Made by a program: the position numbers and the translations under genes
Shown: piece by piece, positions 38,335 through 46,798 of the stretch
Layout of the letters: each line of letters starts with the position of its first letter
Numbering within the stretch: position 1 is the stretch's first letter
Notes under the pieces: generated by a model
Told to the model about the DNA's origin: nothing
Database searches by the model: none
Seen by the model: the letters and a program-made list of their open reading frames with translations, nothing else
IMG/VR virus record: IMGVR_UViG_3300022187_000017
Coordinates: 1 to 64,000 of that record
DNA: 64,000 bases
Strand: one strand, 5' to 3'
From: a virus

Positions 38335-38405
38335 CTTATATACTATTAATTGTAATCATCAATTGTGAACATTAGTTTTAATGCCCTTCTGATCTACTTT
38401 TACCA

Positions 38406-39200
38406 TTATGAACCGTTACGAACCCAATAACTTACAAATAACCTATCTCCTGCTGCTACTACATAGTTATTAGGAATTATCAAATCCCCATCTGAAGGAT
38501 TATAACTTGGATTGGTCACACTAAATGTTCTCTCTAATGCTTGAGTAGAGTCAACTATTATTCTTGCATCTGATGCTCCCATATCTGGAGCTTGAAAAGA
38601 TACTGTAGCAAAAAAAAGTTCTCCTAATGGTGAATTGAATCCTAGAGTCTCACCAGCCAATACTGCTTCTAATGATAACAACTCTGGTTGAAGATCAAAT
38701 GATACATCTGAGAATCCTGATATATCTTTAACTAATACTGCTTCTTCATCTCCCACACCTGCATATACAAATGTTACATCTTCTGTTGATGCATCTGGAA
38801 ATGTTACTCTAAATACTGCTGTAAATGAATCTAAGGTTACTGCATTATCATCATCAGCCTTCTTGAATGAGTACTTCATTGTATCATTTCCTATAGAAGA
38901 TGTTGCTACCTCTGGAGTAAGTCTGATATCTAGTGCATTGAAAACGGATGTTTCATGGCTAACCTCTGTCACTACCCCTCCTTCAGGAACTCCTAAATCA
39001 GCATAGTTTTCATATGTTCCTGCTGTATCTACTATTATTCTACCATCAATAGATCCAGATGCTATTGCTAATTCCTCTATTAATTCTGCTAGTGGATTCG
39101 CCATCTCTTCTCTGATAGTATCCAAACCTGCAGAATTAGCAGTTATCTTTTCTATTATACTAATAAGATCCTTTGCTGATTTTTGTTTATTTATTGCCAT
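38406..39200 (-). CDS. Fibre-like protein with shared N-terminal module
   Basis: The product has 264 residues. The N-terminal module is clear (LISIIEKITANSAGLD then TIREEM, about 12-35). The rest is beta-rich, with an FTAVFRVTFPDASTEDVTF stretch and a final LFVSYWVRNGS. Several adjacent proteins share a similar beta-rich C-terminal style. It is probably a virion adhesion or decoration protein. Confidence 0.65.
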   Translation of the reverse strand: MAINKQKSAKDLISIIEKITANSAGLDTIREEMANPLAELIEELAIASGSIDGRIIVDTAGTYENYADLGVPEGGVVTEVSHETSVFNALDIRLTPEVATSSIGNDTMKYSFKKADDDNAVTLDSFTAVFRVTFPDASTEDVTFVYAGVGDEEAVLVKDISGFSDVSFDLQPELLSLEAVLAGETLGFNSPLGELFFATVSFQAPDMGASDARIIVDSTQALERTFSVTNPSYNPSDGDLIIPNNYVVAAGDRLFVSYWVRNGS

Positions 39201-39217
39201 GTCTTGTTTATTAATTA

Positions 39218-39796
39218 TTAATTGTAATCATCAATTGAGAATAGTAACTGTAGTGTCCAGTCTCCATCTCCTAATGTTGCATCTCCTGTATTGGCTTTCA
39301 ACATCACCCTATCATTAAATGACATAGGATCTCCAGTTGCTCCTGACTTATCTATTCTTCTTAAATAGTCTGCTGCATCATTTGGTGCTGCTAATACTAC
39401 AATTGTCTGTCCTAGAGTCTCATAATAAACTTCCATATCAGCTGGGAAGTTAAAATTAACTCCATTATGAACTAATCTTTCAGATCCTGCAATGAATCTG
39501 TATGTTTTAAGTGATCCGGGTGCTGGAGCTATCTCCTGTGGAGTAGTATTCAATGCTTTTGCTTCTGCTGGAGTTAGTGGTAGTATAAACTTCTCAATAA
39601 CTGTATTTGATGCTGCTGCAACTGCTGTCCATTTCGTACTAACATCAGTGGCAAATGTTCCTGATGTGTGAGCTGTATTACATAAATATATTGCTCCTGT
39701 TTGGGTTATACAATCACCTACTTGATAAGCTACTCCTGTTACCCATGCTGTAAGTTGAATTGCTGTTTTTGATATGACTCTTCCTTTGAACTCCAT
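39218..39796 (-). CDS. Fibre-like protein with carbohydrate-binding-like motif
   Basis: The 192-residue product has WVTGVAYQVGDCITQTGAIY...CNTAHTSGTFATD near 18-55. This is the W..gv.Y..GD.v...g..Y.C...H.S pattern of small CBM5/12-like or fibre repeat domains. The remainder is beta-rich. It is part of the 37-41 kb fibre cluster with tight spacing and probably binds host surface glycans or joins fibre subunits. Confidence 0.6.
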   Translation of the reverse strand: MEFKGRVISKTAIQLTAWVTGVAYQVGDCITQTGAIYLCNTAHTSGTFATDVSTKWTAVAAASNTVIEKFILPLTPAEAKALNTTPQEIAPAPGSLKTYRFIAGSERLVHNGVNFNFPADMEVYYETLGQTIVVLAAPNDAADYLRRIDKSGATGDPMSFNDRVMLKANTGDATLGDGDWTLQLLFSIDDYN

Positions 39797-39797
39797 G

Positions 39798-40661
39798 TTA
39801 TATAATTATTGCTCTTCCGTTAAATTCTAACCCAACACCTACTGTAATTGTTACATCCCCATTTGTTGGATCTACATTGACTGAATCCACACCTATTACA
39901 TTATCTGTTGCATCATCAATCACTTGCACTATTGGATTAACTCCCTTCCCATGGACTGCTCCTGTTACAGTTACTGCTTCAGATGAAAAGTCTCCAATGA
40001 CGAATTCAAATGTATATTTGAACCCTGATGCAATTCCTGCCAGAGATACTGAACTATTAAATCCTCCATTGGCTCCTGTGAAGTTAAGGCTACTACCTAC
40101 TATTTCTACATTTGAAATTACTCCATCTGCTGCTGCTGATGTAGTTGTGACTGGAGTATATACTGTCTTATATGTTATTGCATCTGTATCTACTGTGAAC
40201 CCTGCTACATTGGTAAGATTGTATGGCTGAAACATCTTTCCTCCATTTACTCCTCCATTGTGAACTACTATCAGATGATTCCCCAATACTGATGTTGAGA
40301 ATCGATCTGGCCTTGTTAAGTTTCCTGCTCCATCTGCTTCATACAATCCATTCTGAGTAGCTACTGTCTGGCCATATAGCAATACTATAGATCCTGCTAC
40401 CAACCCCACACCATCTACTGATGTTATTCCTGTGAGTGCTGAATTATCACTGTCAGCTGCATCTGCCTTGAATACTGACTCTTCTGATGATAGAGGAACC
40501 CATGCTGAGTTAATGAAGTCATACCTCATCAATGTTACTTCAGCTCCTAGTGCCACTGTTTCCTTTGCCCAGAGCACATATGTCTTTGGTGTTACTAGAT
40601 CACTCTCTAGTGGTTGTGTAAAGGATTTGACTAATCCTACTATGTTTCCAAAATCTGCCAT
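39798..40661 (-). CDS. Tail fibre-like protein with 'VDGVGLVAGS..NGLY' repeat
   Basis: The product has 287 residues. Residues about 75-120 (SVDGVGLVAGSIVLLYGQT, QNGLYEADG, LTRPDRF) match the 'vDGvtlaaGdrVLvkdqt...NGiY' domain common in phage tail fibres. A beta-rich C-terminal half follows. It shares a base with the upstream gene stop (TAATG), so translation is coupled. Confidence 0.7.
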   Translation of the reverse strand: MADFGNIVGLVKSFTQPLESDLVTPKTYVLWAKETVALGAEVTLMRYDFINSAWVPLSSEESVFKADAADSDNSALTGITSVDGVGLVAGSIVLLYGQTVATQNGLYEADGAGNLTRPDRFSTSVLGNHLIVVHNGGVNGGKMFQPYNLTNVAGFTVDTDAITYKTVYTPVTTTSAAADGVISNVEIVGSSLNFTGANGGFNSSVSLAGIASGFKYTFEFVIGDFSSEAVTVTGAVHGKGVNPIVQVIDDATDNVIGVDSVNVDPTNGDVTITVGVGLEFNGRAIII

Positions 40662-40903
40662 TAGTTATTATTAAATTGCATGTTCTTATATGGATCAAAA
40701 TAGAACCTGTCTATCTGAGATCCTGATCCTGCTAAATTACCACTAGCATCTAGTACTGCAGTAAATTGTGCTGAAGGATCTGTAATGTCTAGATTGCCAT
40801 AAGCATCTATAGTGAAGGTCACTAGTGTAGTAACTCCAGATGCTGTCAGAGCTTCTTCTGCACAGATCTCCTTCTTTATATCACAAAGGCTCCTGCAGTT
40901 CAT
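40661..40903 (-). CDS. Small hypothetical fibre-cluster protein
   Basis: The product has 80 residues. It has three Cys residues near the N-terminus (positions 3, 7, 13), a beta-rich middle with FTIDAYGNLDITDPS, and an Asn-rich end. It is coupled to the downstream fibre gene by TAATG. No family is recognised. Confidence 0.55.
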   Translation of the reverse strand: MNCRSLCDIKKEICAEEALTASGVTTLVTFTIDAYGNLDITDPSAQFTAVLDASGNLAGSGSQIDRFYFDPYKNMQFNNN

Positions 40904-40904
40904 C

Positions 40905-41288
40905 TTAGTGAGGTTTACCTGTTACTACGATTACTACCTTACCTACTGATCCCCAAGTTATAGCTGATAGATCCATCTTGAAGTATCTTGCTAAGTGTTG
41001 TGGTACAACTTGCATTGCTGTACTATTTGCAACCATTGCAAGACTAAAAGCAGTGCTATAAGCTATCCCTGCTGCTCCTTTAATCCCAGCTTCTGTTGCT
41101 GTAATTGTTCCAGAAGTTCCTGTTGCTCCAATATGCTGAACTGTAACTGCTATTGTTTTACAAGATAAGAAGTCAAACCATAAGTTCTGTCTGATTGATT
41201 CTCCTGCTCCTAAATCTATATCTATTTTATATTCCCTTGAAGTTGGGCCTTGATAATCCTTAAAATCTTTGATCTTAGCTGATGCCAT
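40905..41288 (-). CDS. Small beta-rich fibre-cluster protein
   Basis: This 127-residue protein is beta- and Gly/Thr/Ala-rich (IGATGTSGTITATEAGIKG) and lacks membrane segments. It starts the run of fibre-like genes after a 168-base gap. It is probably a virion component, but no family is recognised. Confidence 0.55.
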   Translation of the reverse strand: MASAKIKDFKDYQGPTSREYKIDIDLGAGESIRQNLWFDFLSCKTIAVTVQHIGATGTSGTITATEAGIKGAAGIAYSTAFSLAMVANSTAMQVVPQHLARYFKMDLSAITWGSVGKVVIVVTGKPH

Positions 41289-41456
41289 AATATATATATT
41301 TGTCTCGACTCTTAAATTCCCTGTGAGTCATAAATTAAACTTAACTATCACTTAATATACTGATTTTTTCTTTAACAAGATCTATTTTTATAAAAAAGAA
41401 AAGCCAAAACATTTCTGCTCTGACCTCTCCCCATCATGAAAAAAATTATCTTTATA
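41289..41456. other. 168-base noncoding gap
   Basis: The gap separates the sulfotransferase gene from the fibre genes downstream. It is AT-rich. On the minus strand it has a weak promoter-like pair (CTTG at 41379-41376 and TATATTAAG at 41359-41351, spacing only 16) and no convincing hairpin terminator. I see no open frame that I would call a gene. Confidence 0.4.
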
Positions 41457-42284
41457 TTAGTATTTAAAATAGTCATAGAACCATTGATAAGATGCAATTA
41501 CACTTGCACTAAGGTTCCTTCCTAAAATTTCATCCCAGTCTGGTTTTAATGGTTGAACTTTCTTTCTGATTATATGATCTCCAAATGGGCCATATACTCT
41601 ATCATCTTCATGAGTAATTTGTTCTACATTATCAAAGTCATGATCATAATAAGGAAGTCCTAAGTACTCATACACCCTTTCCATTTCAGCTTTAGGATTT
41701 TCTGTGAAATCTTCAAACTTAATGAACAGTATATGTTCATCATTCCCTACATCGATTATCTCTTTTAGTCTTTCTAATGCCAATCCTACTGGAGGTGAAT
41801 TAGACCACCTAACTAATCTCTTTTCAATAGTAGTTCCTTCACCCTTTCCCCAATCTACTACACCATTATCTGCTTCAGCATTCTTTCTATGCTTCTTCTC
41901 CATTGAAGAAAATACTCCTCTGAGATCTCTTACCATGCAAATCATCTTAGGATCCTCTGAGTAACTTTTTACAAAGTCATAATAATATCCCCAGCCTCTA
42001 CATTTATCGACTACTCTAGGCTTATCTGTGAGAGCTCCATACCACCCTTGTAAACTTCCTTGGCAAAATCCCTTCCATGCCTTCTTCATTTCTTCAGCAT
42101 CTTGTGCTCTGAATTCTTCTGCTGTGGAATATTGCTTCCTTGCTCCAAATAATAGCTCTGCTACTCCTGATGTTGGAGATACATAAAACTCTGGGTTCTG
42201 TCCTATCACATTCTGCAATAAGGTGCTCCCACTTCTTGGTATTGATGACTGGTAGTAAATCTCTATTCTACTATTCTTAGGCAT
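41457..42284 (-). CDS. PAPS-dependent sulfotransferase
   Basis: The 275-residue product matches the sulfotransferase fold. The PSB loop IPRSGSTLLQN (15-25) binds the 5'-phosphosulfate. The 3'-phosphate motif MVRDLRGVFSS (117-127) has Arg119 and Ser127. A C-terminal Lys/Gly-rich end would close over PAPS. Such enzymes transfer sulfate from PAPS to hydroxyl or amino groups of glycans, lipids or small molecules. The gene lies between two fibre-like genes, so sulfation of a host glycan or virion protein is possible. Marine phages often carry this family. Confidence 0.85.
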   Translation of the reverse strand: MPKNSRIEIYYQSSIPRSGSTLLQNVIGQNPEFYVSPTSGVAELLFGARKQYSTAEEFRAQDAEEMKKAWKGFCQGSLQGWYGALTDKPRVVDKCRGWGYYYDFVKSYSEDPKMICMVRDLRGVFSSMEKKHRKNAEADNGVVDWGKGEGTTIEKRLVRWSNSPPVGLALERLKEIIDVGNDEHILFIKFEDFTENPKAEMERVYEYLGLPYYDHDFDNVEQITHEDDRVYGPFGDHIIRKKVQPLKPDWDEILGRNLSASVIASYQWFYDYFKY

Positions 42285-42291
42285 ACTTTGA

Positions 42292-43023
42292 TTATGTTAC
42301 AATTGTTAAAACTCCTGCATTACTCCATACAGCTCCTGATGGCAACCCTGCAGCCGAAGTAGGTATTGATGTAATTGATAAGTTGTTACAGAAAAAAGAA
42401 TTAGTTCTATTAGTTGTAATGTAGGCTCCTGCAATAAAAGTAGTGGCATGGTTTACAATATTATATCTTCCACCCATGATCCCTGAATCGCTCATACTTG
42501 GATTTATGCTATTGCTATACCCACCACCAATAAATCCATATGCACCATTTATGGTATGGCTATATCCACCAGCTATGACAGATTTATTTCCAGCTGCATC
42601 GATAGTACTATTCTTCCCACCTCCTATGGTAGAGTTTAGTCCTGCAGCTGAATTATTATTTCCTAATGATACTGATTCAATTCCTGTAGCATCATTATCT
42701 CCTCCTACTGCAAATGACCTAGCTCCAGTAGCTCCTGATGCTTCATCTGCAAAGGTTTGGGAAGTTAAATCTACTGCATTAAGTCCTACAGGGCCAAAAT
42801 TAGCTGCTGTTCTTCCTAGAATTACTAATCCCTCTCCATTGCCTTCATCAAGTAATTCTGTTCCACCACCACCTGATATTGATGTGTTTTCATCTGCTAC
42901 TGCTCCTATTGAGCTTTCTAGTGCTGATGATATATCTTCTCTTATAACATCAGTCCCTTGGACATTTGATCCAATTTTCTCAATAACTCTTATTAGAAGT
43001 TCTGTGTTTGAATTTATAGCCAT
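42292..43023 (-). CDS. YadA-head-like adhesin/fibre with shared N-terminal module
   Basis: The product has 243 residues. The N-terminal module is clear (LIRVIEKIGSNVQGTD then VIREDISSALE, about 10-38). Residues about 110-215 contain short repeats with GG turns every 14-19 residues (STIGGGKN, SVIAGGYS, GFIGGGYS, GIMGGRYN), as in the left-handed beta-roll of YadA-type trimeric adhesins. This suggests a trimeric receptor-binding fibre. It lies next to the sulfotransferase. Confidence 0.75.
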   Translation of the reverse strand: MAINSNTELLIRVIEKIGSNVQGTDVIREDISSALESSIGAVADENTSISGGGGTELLDEGNGEGLVILGRTAANFGPVGLNAVDLTSQTFADEASGATGARSFAVGGDNDATGIESVSLGNNNSAAGLNSTIGGGKNSTIDAAGNKSVIAGGYSHTINGAYGFIGGGYSNSINPSMSDSGIMGGRYNIVNHATTFIAGAYITTNRTNSFFCNNLSITSIPTSAAGLPSGAVWSNAGVLTIVT

Positions 43024-43071
43024 TATTTCTTGTATTAATTAATTATACTATCTAATATAATCAATTTTTAT

Positions 43072-44373
43072 TTATATATTCACATCCTCATGTCTTATCT
43101 TACCCCTGTGATCCTTGTACAAATGGCACATGCCAGCTGTAGATGAGAATCCCATACTTTCTGACCATAAGTTCCCTGTAAATAGTGGAGCAATTGTGAT
43201 CTTCCTGTAGTCTAATGAGTCATGCTGCACCACTATGATATCTTCATAGACAGCAATCTTCTTCTTTAATGTTCTTTTAGTCTCTCTAGCATGATTGTGG
43301 CCTTGCATTACTATATGATACTCTGCCTCACTGAACCCATAATCCTGTACAATCTTCCCTGTATCCTTCTTAGATAGACCTAAATGGCCATGCATCCCTA
43401 GGTACCCTATACCATCTAGCATCCTTTTAGATACTGATTGGAATACTTCAGACTCTATGCTCTTGTAATCCTTCTGGAATAAGTACTGGAGAGCATAGGC
43501 TACCTCTCCACTCATATCTTCTTTATTACTACTAGTTACTCTGTCATGATTACCCGGAACGAAATCCACCAGCTCCAGATTGTTGATCTTAGAATATAGG
43601 TGTTTACATAGCAGCTCATGTGTCATGATCAATCCATTGATGCCATAAGCATTCTTATCTAATCCCTTCCAGCTATTGATATGATTCAGGCCTGTAAATG
43701 ACTCTATAAAGTCTCCTAAGAGGCATAAATACACCTTCTTATATTGCTTATCATTCACTTCATTAGCAATCTCCTCTAAATATCCTGCTAGGATCCCCAG
43801 ATTGAAGTCCTGTGATTTTTGTAGATCTGCTGTGAATGCTCCTGCATGGAAGTCCCCTAATGGAATCACTCCCCAGCCTAACTTTGCATTACCCTTTTTA
43901 CGTACAGATCTCTTCTTATATTTTATATTCTTCCACAATAGCTCTGGGCATGCCCTAAGCAGCTTGAGAGTGATACCATAATTCTGGACAGTCACCACAT
44001 CAAATCCCATGGCCTTACCCTCTCTCTTTACTTTCATGGAAGTTGACCATGACTTACACTCAAACTTATCTACAGTATACTTATCTGTATCTATTTCAAA
44101 GTGTTTTATAGCATCCTCCTTACTCTTTAAAGGCTTACCTCCCAAGTAGGTTAATATAACTCCATTACTGGATTCTGTTATACTCTCCTTCTCTTCTGGC
44201 TCTGGTATTTTTGATGATATATTCTCCTTTACTACTACACCTAGTAATTCAGCCTCTTGTTCTGTTAATGCATACCTAGGTATTCTATTCTCTTCAAATG
44301 CATCTCCTCTCATTTCTGCAAGTGCAGATACTTGTTCAGCATCTAAGTGAACCCTTATTGTTTTACTATTCAT
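43072..44373 (-). CDS. Calcineurin-like metallophosphoesterase
   Basis: The product has 433 residues. The catalytic domain spans about 165-370 and has the full metallophosphoesterase set: LGDFHAG (Asp174, His176), LLGDFIES (Gly220, Asp221), PGNHDRV (274-277), MHGH (328-330) and GHNHA (358-361). The N-terminal 160 residues are charged and may bind a substrate. It may cut a nucleotide or nucleic-acid phosphodiester. It is the last gene before the fibre cluster. No helicase or nuclease partner is adjacent. Confidence 0.85.
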   Translation of the reverse strand: MNSKTIRVHLDAEQVSALAEMRGDAFEENRIPRYALTEQEAELLGVVVKENISSKIPEPEEKESITESSNGVILTYLGGKPLKSKEDAIKHFEIDTDKYTVDKFECKSWSTSMKVKREGKAMGFDVVTVQNYGITLKLLRACPELLWKNIKYKKRSVRKKGNAKLGWGVIPLGDFHAGAFTADLQKSQDFNLGILAGYLEEIANEVNDKQYKKVYLCLLGDFIESFTGLNHINSWKGLDKNAYGINGLIMTHELLCKHLYSKINNLELVDFVPGNHDRVTSSNKEDMSGEVAYALQYLFQKDYKSIESEVFQSVSKRMLDGIGYLGMHGHLGLSKKDTGKIVQDYGFSEAEYHIVMQGHNHARETKRTLKKKIAVYEDIIVVQHDSLDYRKITIAPLFTGNLWSESMGFSSTAGMCHLYKDHRGKIRHEDVNI

Positions 44374-44434
44374 AAGTAAGTATTAAGTTATCAATTGTTA
44401 CTTCAGTTCCTACCTAAAATAGGAAAATTCCCTA

Positions 44435-44671
44435 TCACAGGAATATGTAAACAAATGTAGCAATGAGGTATGTGTGAAAAGATACATTCCCTACTATGTA
44501 GATCCATTTCTCTAAAATTGGAATCTTTGCGAATATTTGCCTTTCATTGTGGTACTTATAGATCAGATTATCTAGCACTCCCAATAGGAGTATTGCTAAT
44601 GACAATATACCTGCCACCTGAGCTATAAGTTGTACAACTACAGCAAATGTAATTGATAATATTAAATCCAT
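44435..44671 (-). CDS. Two-helix membrane protein
   Basis: The product has 78 residues and two hydrophobic segments (about 3-32 and 55-78) joined by a basic loop (YKYHNERQ). There is no signal-peptidase site. It could be a small holin-like or superinfection protein, but the sequence gives no family. Confidence 0.6.
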   Translation of the reverse strand: MDLILSITFAVVVQLIAQVAGILSLAILLLGVLDNLIYKYHNERQIFAKIPILEKWIYIVGNVSFHTYLIATFVYIFL

Positions 44672-44689
44672 TCTTTCTCTCTTTACTGA

Positions 44690-44818
44690 CTACTTGTTAT
44701 ATGTATTCTCAACTAGGAAATCTGACTTTTCAATACTTCCAGTAGAATATGCTAATGCAGTCATTGTTACTATAAGGAAGAGAGCTATTGCAACTCCCCA
44801 CTGTCCACGCTTTTTCAT
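44690..44818 (-). CDS. 42-residue membrane microprotein
   Basis: ATG at 44818 opens a 42-codon frame (MKKRGQWGVAIALFLIVTMT...). Residues 8-24 are a hydrophobic helix and the N-terminus is basic, either a signal anchor or an uncleaved signal peptide. It lies in a gap between two accepted genes with no better frame. The supporting evidence is weak. Confidence 0.4.
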   Translation of the reverse strand: MKKRGQWGVAIALFLIVTMTALAYSTGSIEKSDFLVENTYNK

Positions 44819-44888
44819 ATAATGTCCAATTAGTTATGCTTCATTTTTACTGGGTTTAGCTTACCCGACATCAGCCAATATACAAAAT

Positions 44889-44918
44889 TATTGTCACTTT
44901 ATTGACATTGTGACAATA
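44889..44918 (-). terminator. Hairpin after the signal-peptide gene
   Basis: TATTGTCAC and GTGACAATA form a perfect 9-bp stem with a 12-base loop, starting 3 bases past the stop of the 115-residue gene. On the minus strand it is followed by ATTTTG. It is a likely terminator, though the T run is short. Confidence 0.55.
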
Positions 44919-44920
44919 AA

Positions 44921-45268
44921 TTATCCTTTCTGCCATTTAGGAGGAAGAGCCTGCTTCTCTGGTTTGACTATATAAACCTCAACATCAGCTGGAAGATCTT
45001 CTGCTACTCCAAATATTGATGTTGGGTATAGGTAGATCTTACCCGGGCCGACTATTCTCTCAAATCTAACTACAGCTCCAGCCTGAAGGATCACCCTGAA
45101 TCCATTCAAGTAAAGAGTATCCCCTATGAACACTCCTCCATCATCAGCTACAAATGTAGTTGGAGTCTCCAATATTAATGACTCTAGTTTAAAATTCTCC
45201 TGTGCTTGGACACTTGGACATAAAAACTGTCCAACTATGATCAATAGTACTACTAATAATTTCTTCAT
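44921..45268 (-). CDS. Exported hypothetical protein
   Basis: The product has 115 residues. A signal peptide is clear (MKKLLVVLLIIVGQFL then a VQAQ cleavage site near 22). The mature part is small and beta-rich, with DGGVFIGDTLYLNGFRV near 43-60. It is exported to the periplasm or beyond; no lipobox cysteine follows the cleavage site. The function is unknown. It overlaps the upstream gene by 4 bases. Confidence 0.65.
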   Translation of the reverse strand: MKKLLVVLLIIVGQFLCPSVQAQENFKLESLILETPTTFVADDGGVFIGDTLYLNGFRVILQAGAVVRFERIVGPGKIYLYPTSIFGVAEDLPADVEVYIVKPEKQALPPKWQKG

Positions 45269-45474
45269 AACTTGATTTTAAATTTATCTTCAATTTCCTT
45301 CTTAGTCCCAAATTCCACCTTATGCGTATCTATCTGGTATGCATTATCAGATACAACCATATATTTATCTTTAAATCCTGTCTTAATAACATGCATCACT
45401 TCTGGCTCATCTTCTAGCTTGAATGACTTAACTAATGTTATAGCATTGAACTTTACCCACTTATTCCAAGCCAT
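45265..45474 (-). CDS. Small hypothetical protein
   Basis: The product has 69 residues with alternating charged and hydrophobic residues, soluble, and no motif that I recognise. It is coupled to the downstream exported protein by an ATGA overlap and starts 5 bases after the upstream stop. Confidence 0.55.
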   Translation of the reverse strand: MAWNKWVKFNAITLVKSFKLEDEPEVMHVIKTGFKDKYMVVSDNAYQIDTHKVEFGTKKEIEDKFKIKL

Positions 45475-45478
45475 ATCT

Positions 45479-45862
45479 TTATCTTTGGCCTATGTCTCTT
45501 AGATACTCTCTGGTGTCATCTCTACCCATCATTCTAGCATAAGTCCCAGAAGGGAGCTCTATGATGATCTTACCTGCAGCTGTAGCATACTTTAGTTCCA
45601 TAGCTATTCCACCCGGGATTCTTCCATCTGGGAGAGCCTTGAATGCGAATACCTCACACTCTCTCACCTTAGTACCAAACACCTTATCAAACTTAGCCTC
45701 ATAGGATCCTGTTTTCTCTGCAGCAAACTCTGCTGATACCTCTGGTGTATTTGGATTCAATACCTCCAGACCTAATGCCTCCAAAGTTTTGACATCCCTC
45801 TCCTCTTGAGGAGTATTGTAAATTCCCATAAAATGGGCATAATAAACCTTTAATTTCTTCAT
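45479..45862 (-). CDS. Nucleoside 2-deoxyribosyltransferase-like (DUF4406-type) protein
   Basis: The product has 127 residues. It has the pattern VYYAHFMGIYNTPQEERDV at the N-terminus and FKALPDGRIPGGIAMELKYA near 75-95, as in DUF4406/NDT-like SLOG-fold proteins that bind nucleotides. Ala-Leu-Pro-Asp-Gly and the following Gly-Ile-Ala-Met-Glu are the conserved substrate-binding turn. The substrate is unknown. It is coupled to the upstream gene by a 4-base overlap. Confidence 0.6.
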   Translation of the reverse strand: MKKLKVYYAHFMGIYNTPQEERDVKTLEALGLEVLNPNTPEVSAEFAAEKTGSYEAKFDKVFGTKVRECEVFAFKALPDGRIPGGIAMELKYATAAGKIIIELPSGTYARMMGRDDTREYLRDIGQR

Positions 45863-46203
45863 AGTTTTTTTATTAAATCGTATTTCTCAAACATTTCAAA
45901 TTCTAACTCATCACTCCAGATATGGATCTCATGATCTGGTAGGCTTACTATTCCTTTAATGGATCCTGTATCTAGCTCAACTAAGGAACAGTTGTATACA
46001 TTACTTTTACCATTCTTATATGTACCCTTCTCCCATCCATTACCTGAATCCCAGATGATCTTAGCTCCTATCTGAGGAACACTGGCTGCAACCTTCATAG
46101 CTGCCATGATCACATTGAAGAGACTTGGATATGTTTTCTTGAACTTATCAACATCCCAGTCCTTCATCAACTTTCTAGCCTCTCTATTGAGTATCTCTTC
46201 CAT
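45859..46203 (-). CDS. Hypothetical soluble protein
   Basis: I choose ATG 46203 (MEEILNREARK) because it forms a TAATG overlap with the stop of the upstream gene; an in-frame ATG 27 bases farther upstream would add nine residues. The protein has 114 residues. A beta-rich middle contains KIIWDSGNGWEKGTY and IHIWSDELEF. No family is recognised. Confidence 0.55.
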   Translation of the reverse strand: MEEILNREARKLMKDWDVDKFKKTYPSLFNVIMAAMKVAASVPQIGAKIIWDSGNGWEKGTYKNGKSNVYNCSLVELDTGSIKGIVSLPDHEIHIWSDELEFEMFEKYDLIKKL

Positions 46204-46673
46204 TAGGTATTGAAGTTTAGATTCTTCCACTTGATCATGTCTAGATGATCCTTAGATCTTCCATAGCTGGCCTTAGCATCGATAACTCCCTGCACTGACT
46301 GAACCTTACCTTTTACTCTGCCATCCTCACTCACATACTCTAATAATCCCTTTGGCAAACTAGCATGATCCTCCAGCAATATGTCCAGACAATACCCATT
46401 CTTCTTTAACTTCAGGGATCTCTTCCCTGCAGATCCAAGACAGTCTCCTTCTGATACTGATCTAAGGAGAGATAAGATATGTCTCTGCTCTTTAGTTGGC
46501 TTATAGATGATAATATCTAGATCATCTGGAGTTTTGTCCAGATTGAGTCCATGAAGGTGTAGTGCATGTGTCCCTCCTATTACTAAATTACTAAATCTAT
46601 TCAGCTGTGATAAAATTGTGTAGAATTGAATGATTGTCTCATTCATCTTCTCTGTTACGCTTAATTTTTTCAT
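46203..46673 (-). CDS. Nucleotidyltransferase-like (MNT/AbiEii-type) protein
   Basis: The product has 156 residues. GGTHALHLHG (33-42) and PDDLDIII (49-56) reproduce the GGx-A...G and D-x-D core of minimal nucleotidyltransferases. A third acidic position is plausible near LDILLED (about 95). Such folds transfer nucleotides to proteins or tRNA in toxin-antitoxin and defence settings. No partner antitoxin is recognised, though it is coupled to a small soluble protein downstream. Confidence 0.65.
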   Translation of the reverse strand: MKKLSVTEKMNETIIQFYTILSQLNRFSNLVIGGTHALHLHGLNLDKTPDDLDIIIYKPTKEQRHILSLLRSVSEGDCLGSAGKRSLKLKKNGYCLDILLEDHASLPKGLLEYVSEDGRVKGKVQSVQGVIDAKASYGRSKDHLDMIKWKNLNFNT

Positions 46674-46798
46674 CTCTTTCTCTTTTTACGTTTTCTCCTG
46701 TTCTTTGCTCTGGTGATCATACCCTTCTTTTTAGACTTCAGAGTTTTTCTATCCTCTGGAGTCATATAGACATAATCACTTACTCCTGAATACCACAT
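46670..46798 (-). CDS. Basic small protein
   Basis: I choose ATG 46798, which overlaps the upstream stop as TAATG. The product has 42 residues and a strongly basic C-terminus (KNRRKRKKRKR), suggesting nucleic-acid binding. An in-frame ATG 60 bases upstream would extend into the previous gene and is less likely. Confidence 0.55.
   Translation of the reverse strand: MWYSGVSDYVYMTPEDRKTLKSKKKGMITRAKNRRKRKKRKR

Noticed and set aside
41289-41456. Gap considered as a hidden small gene or RNA
   Set aside because: No frame with a sensible start and context was found and no stable hairpin set is visible.
42443-43042. Long plus-strand open frame (199 codons) opposite the YadA-like gene
   Set aside because: It is the antisense of a clear repeat protein, is Pro/Ser-rich in a way expected from the reverse strand, and lies on the strand where no accepted gene occurs.
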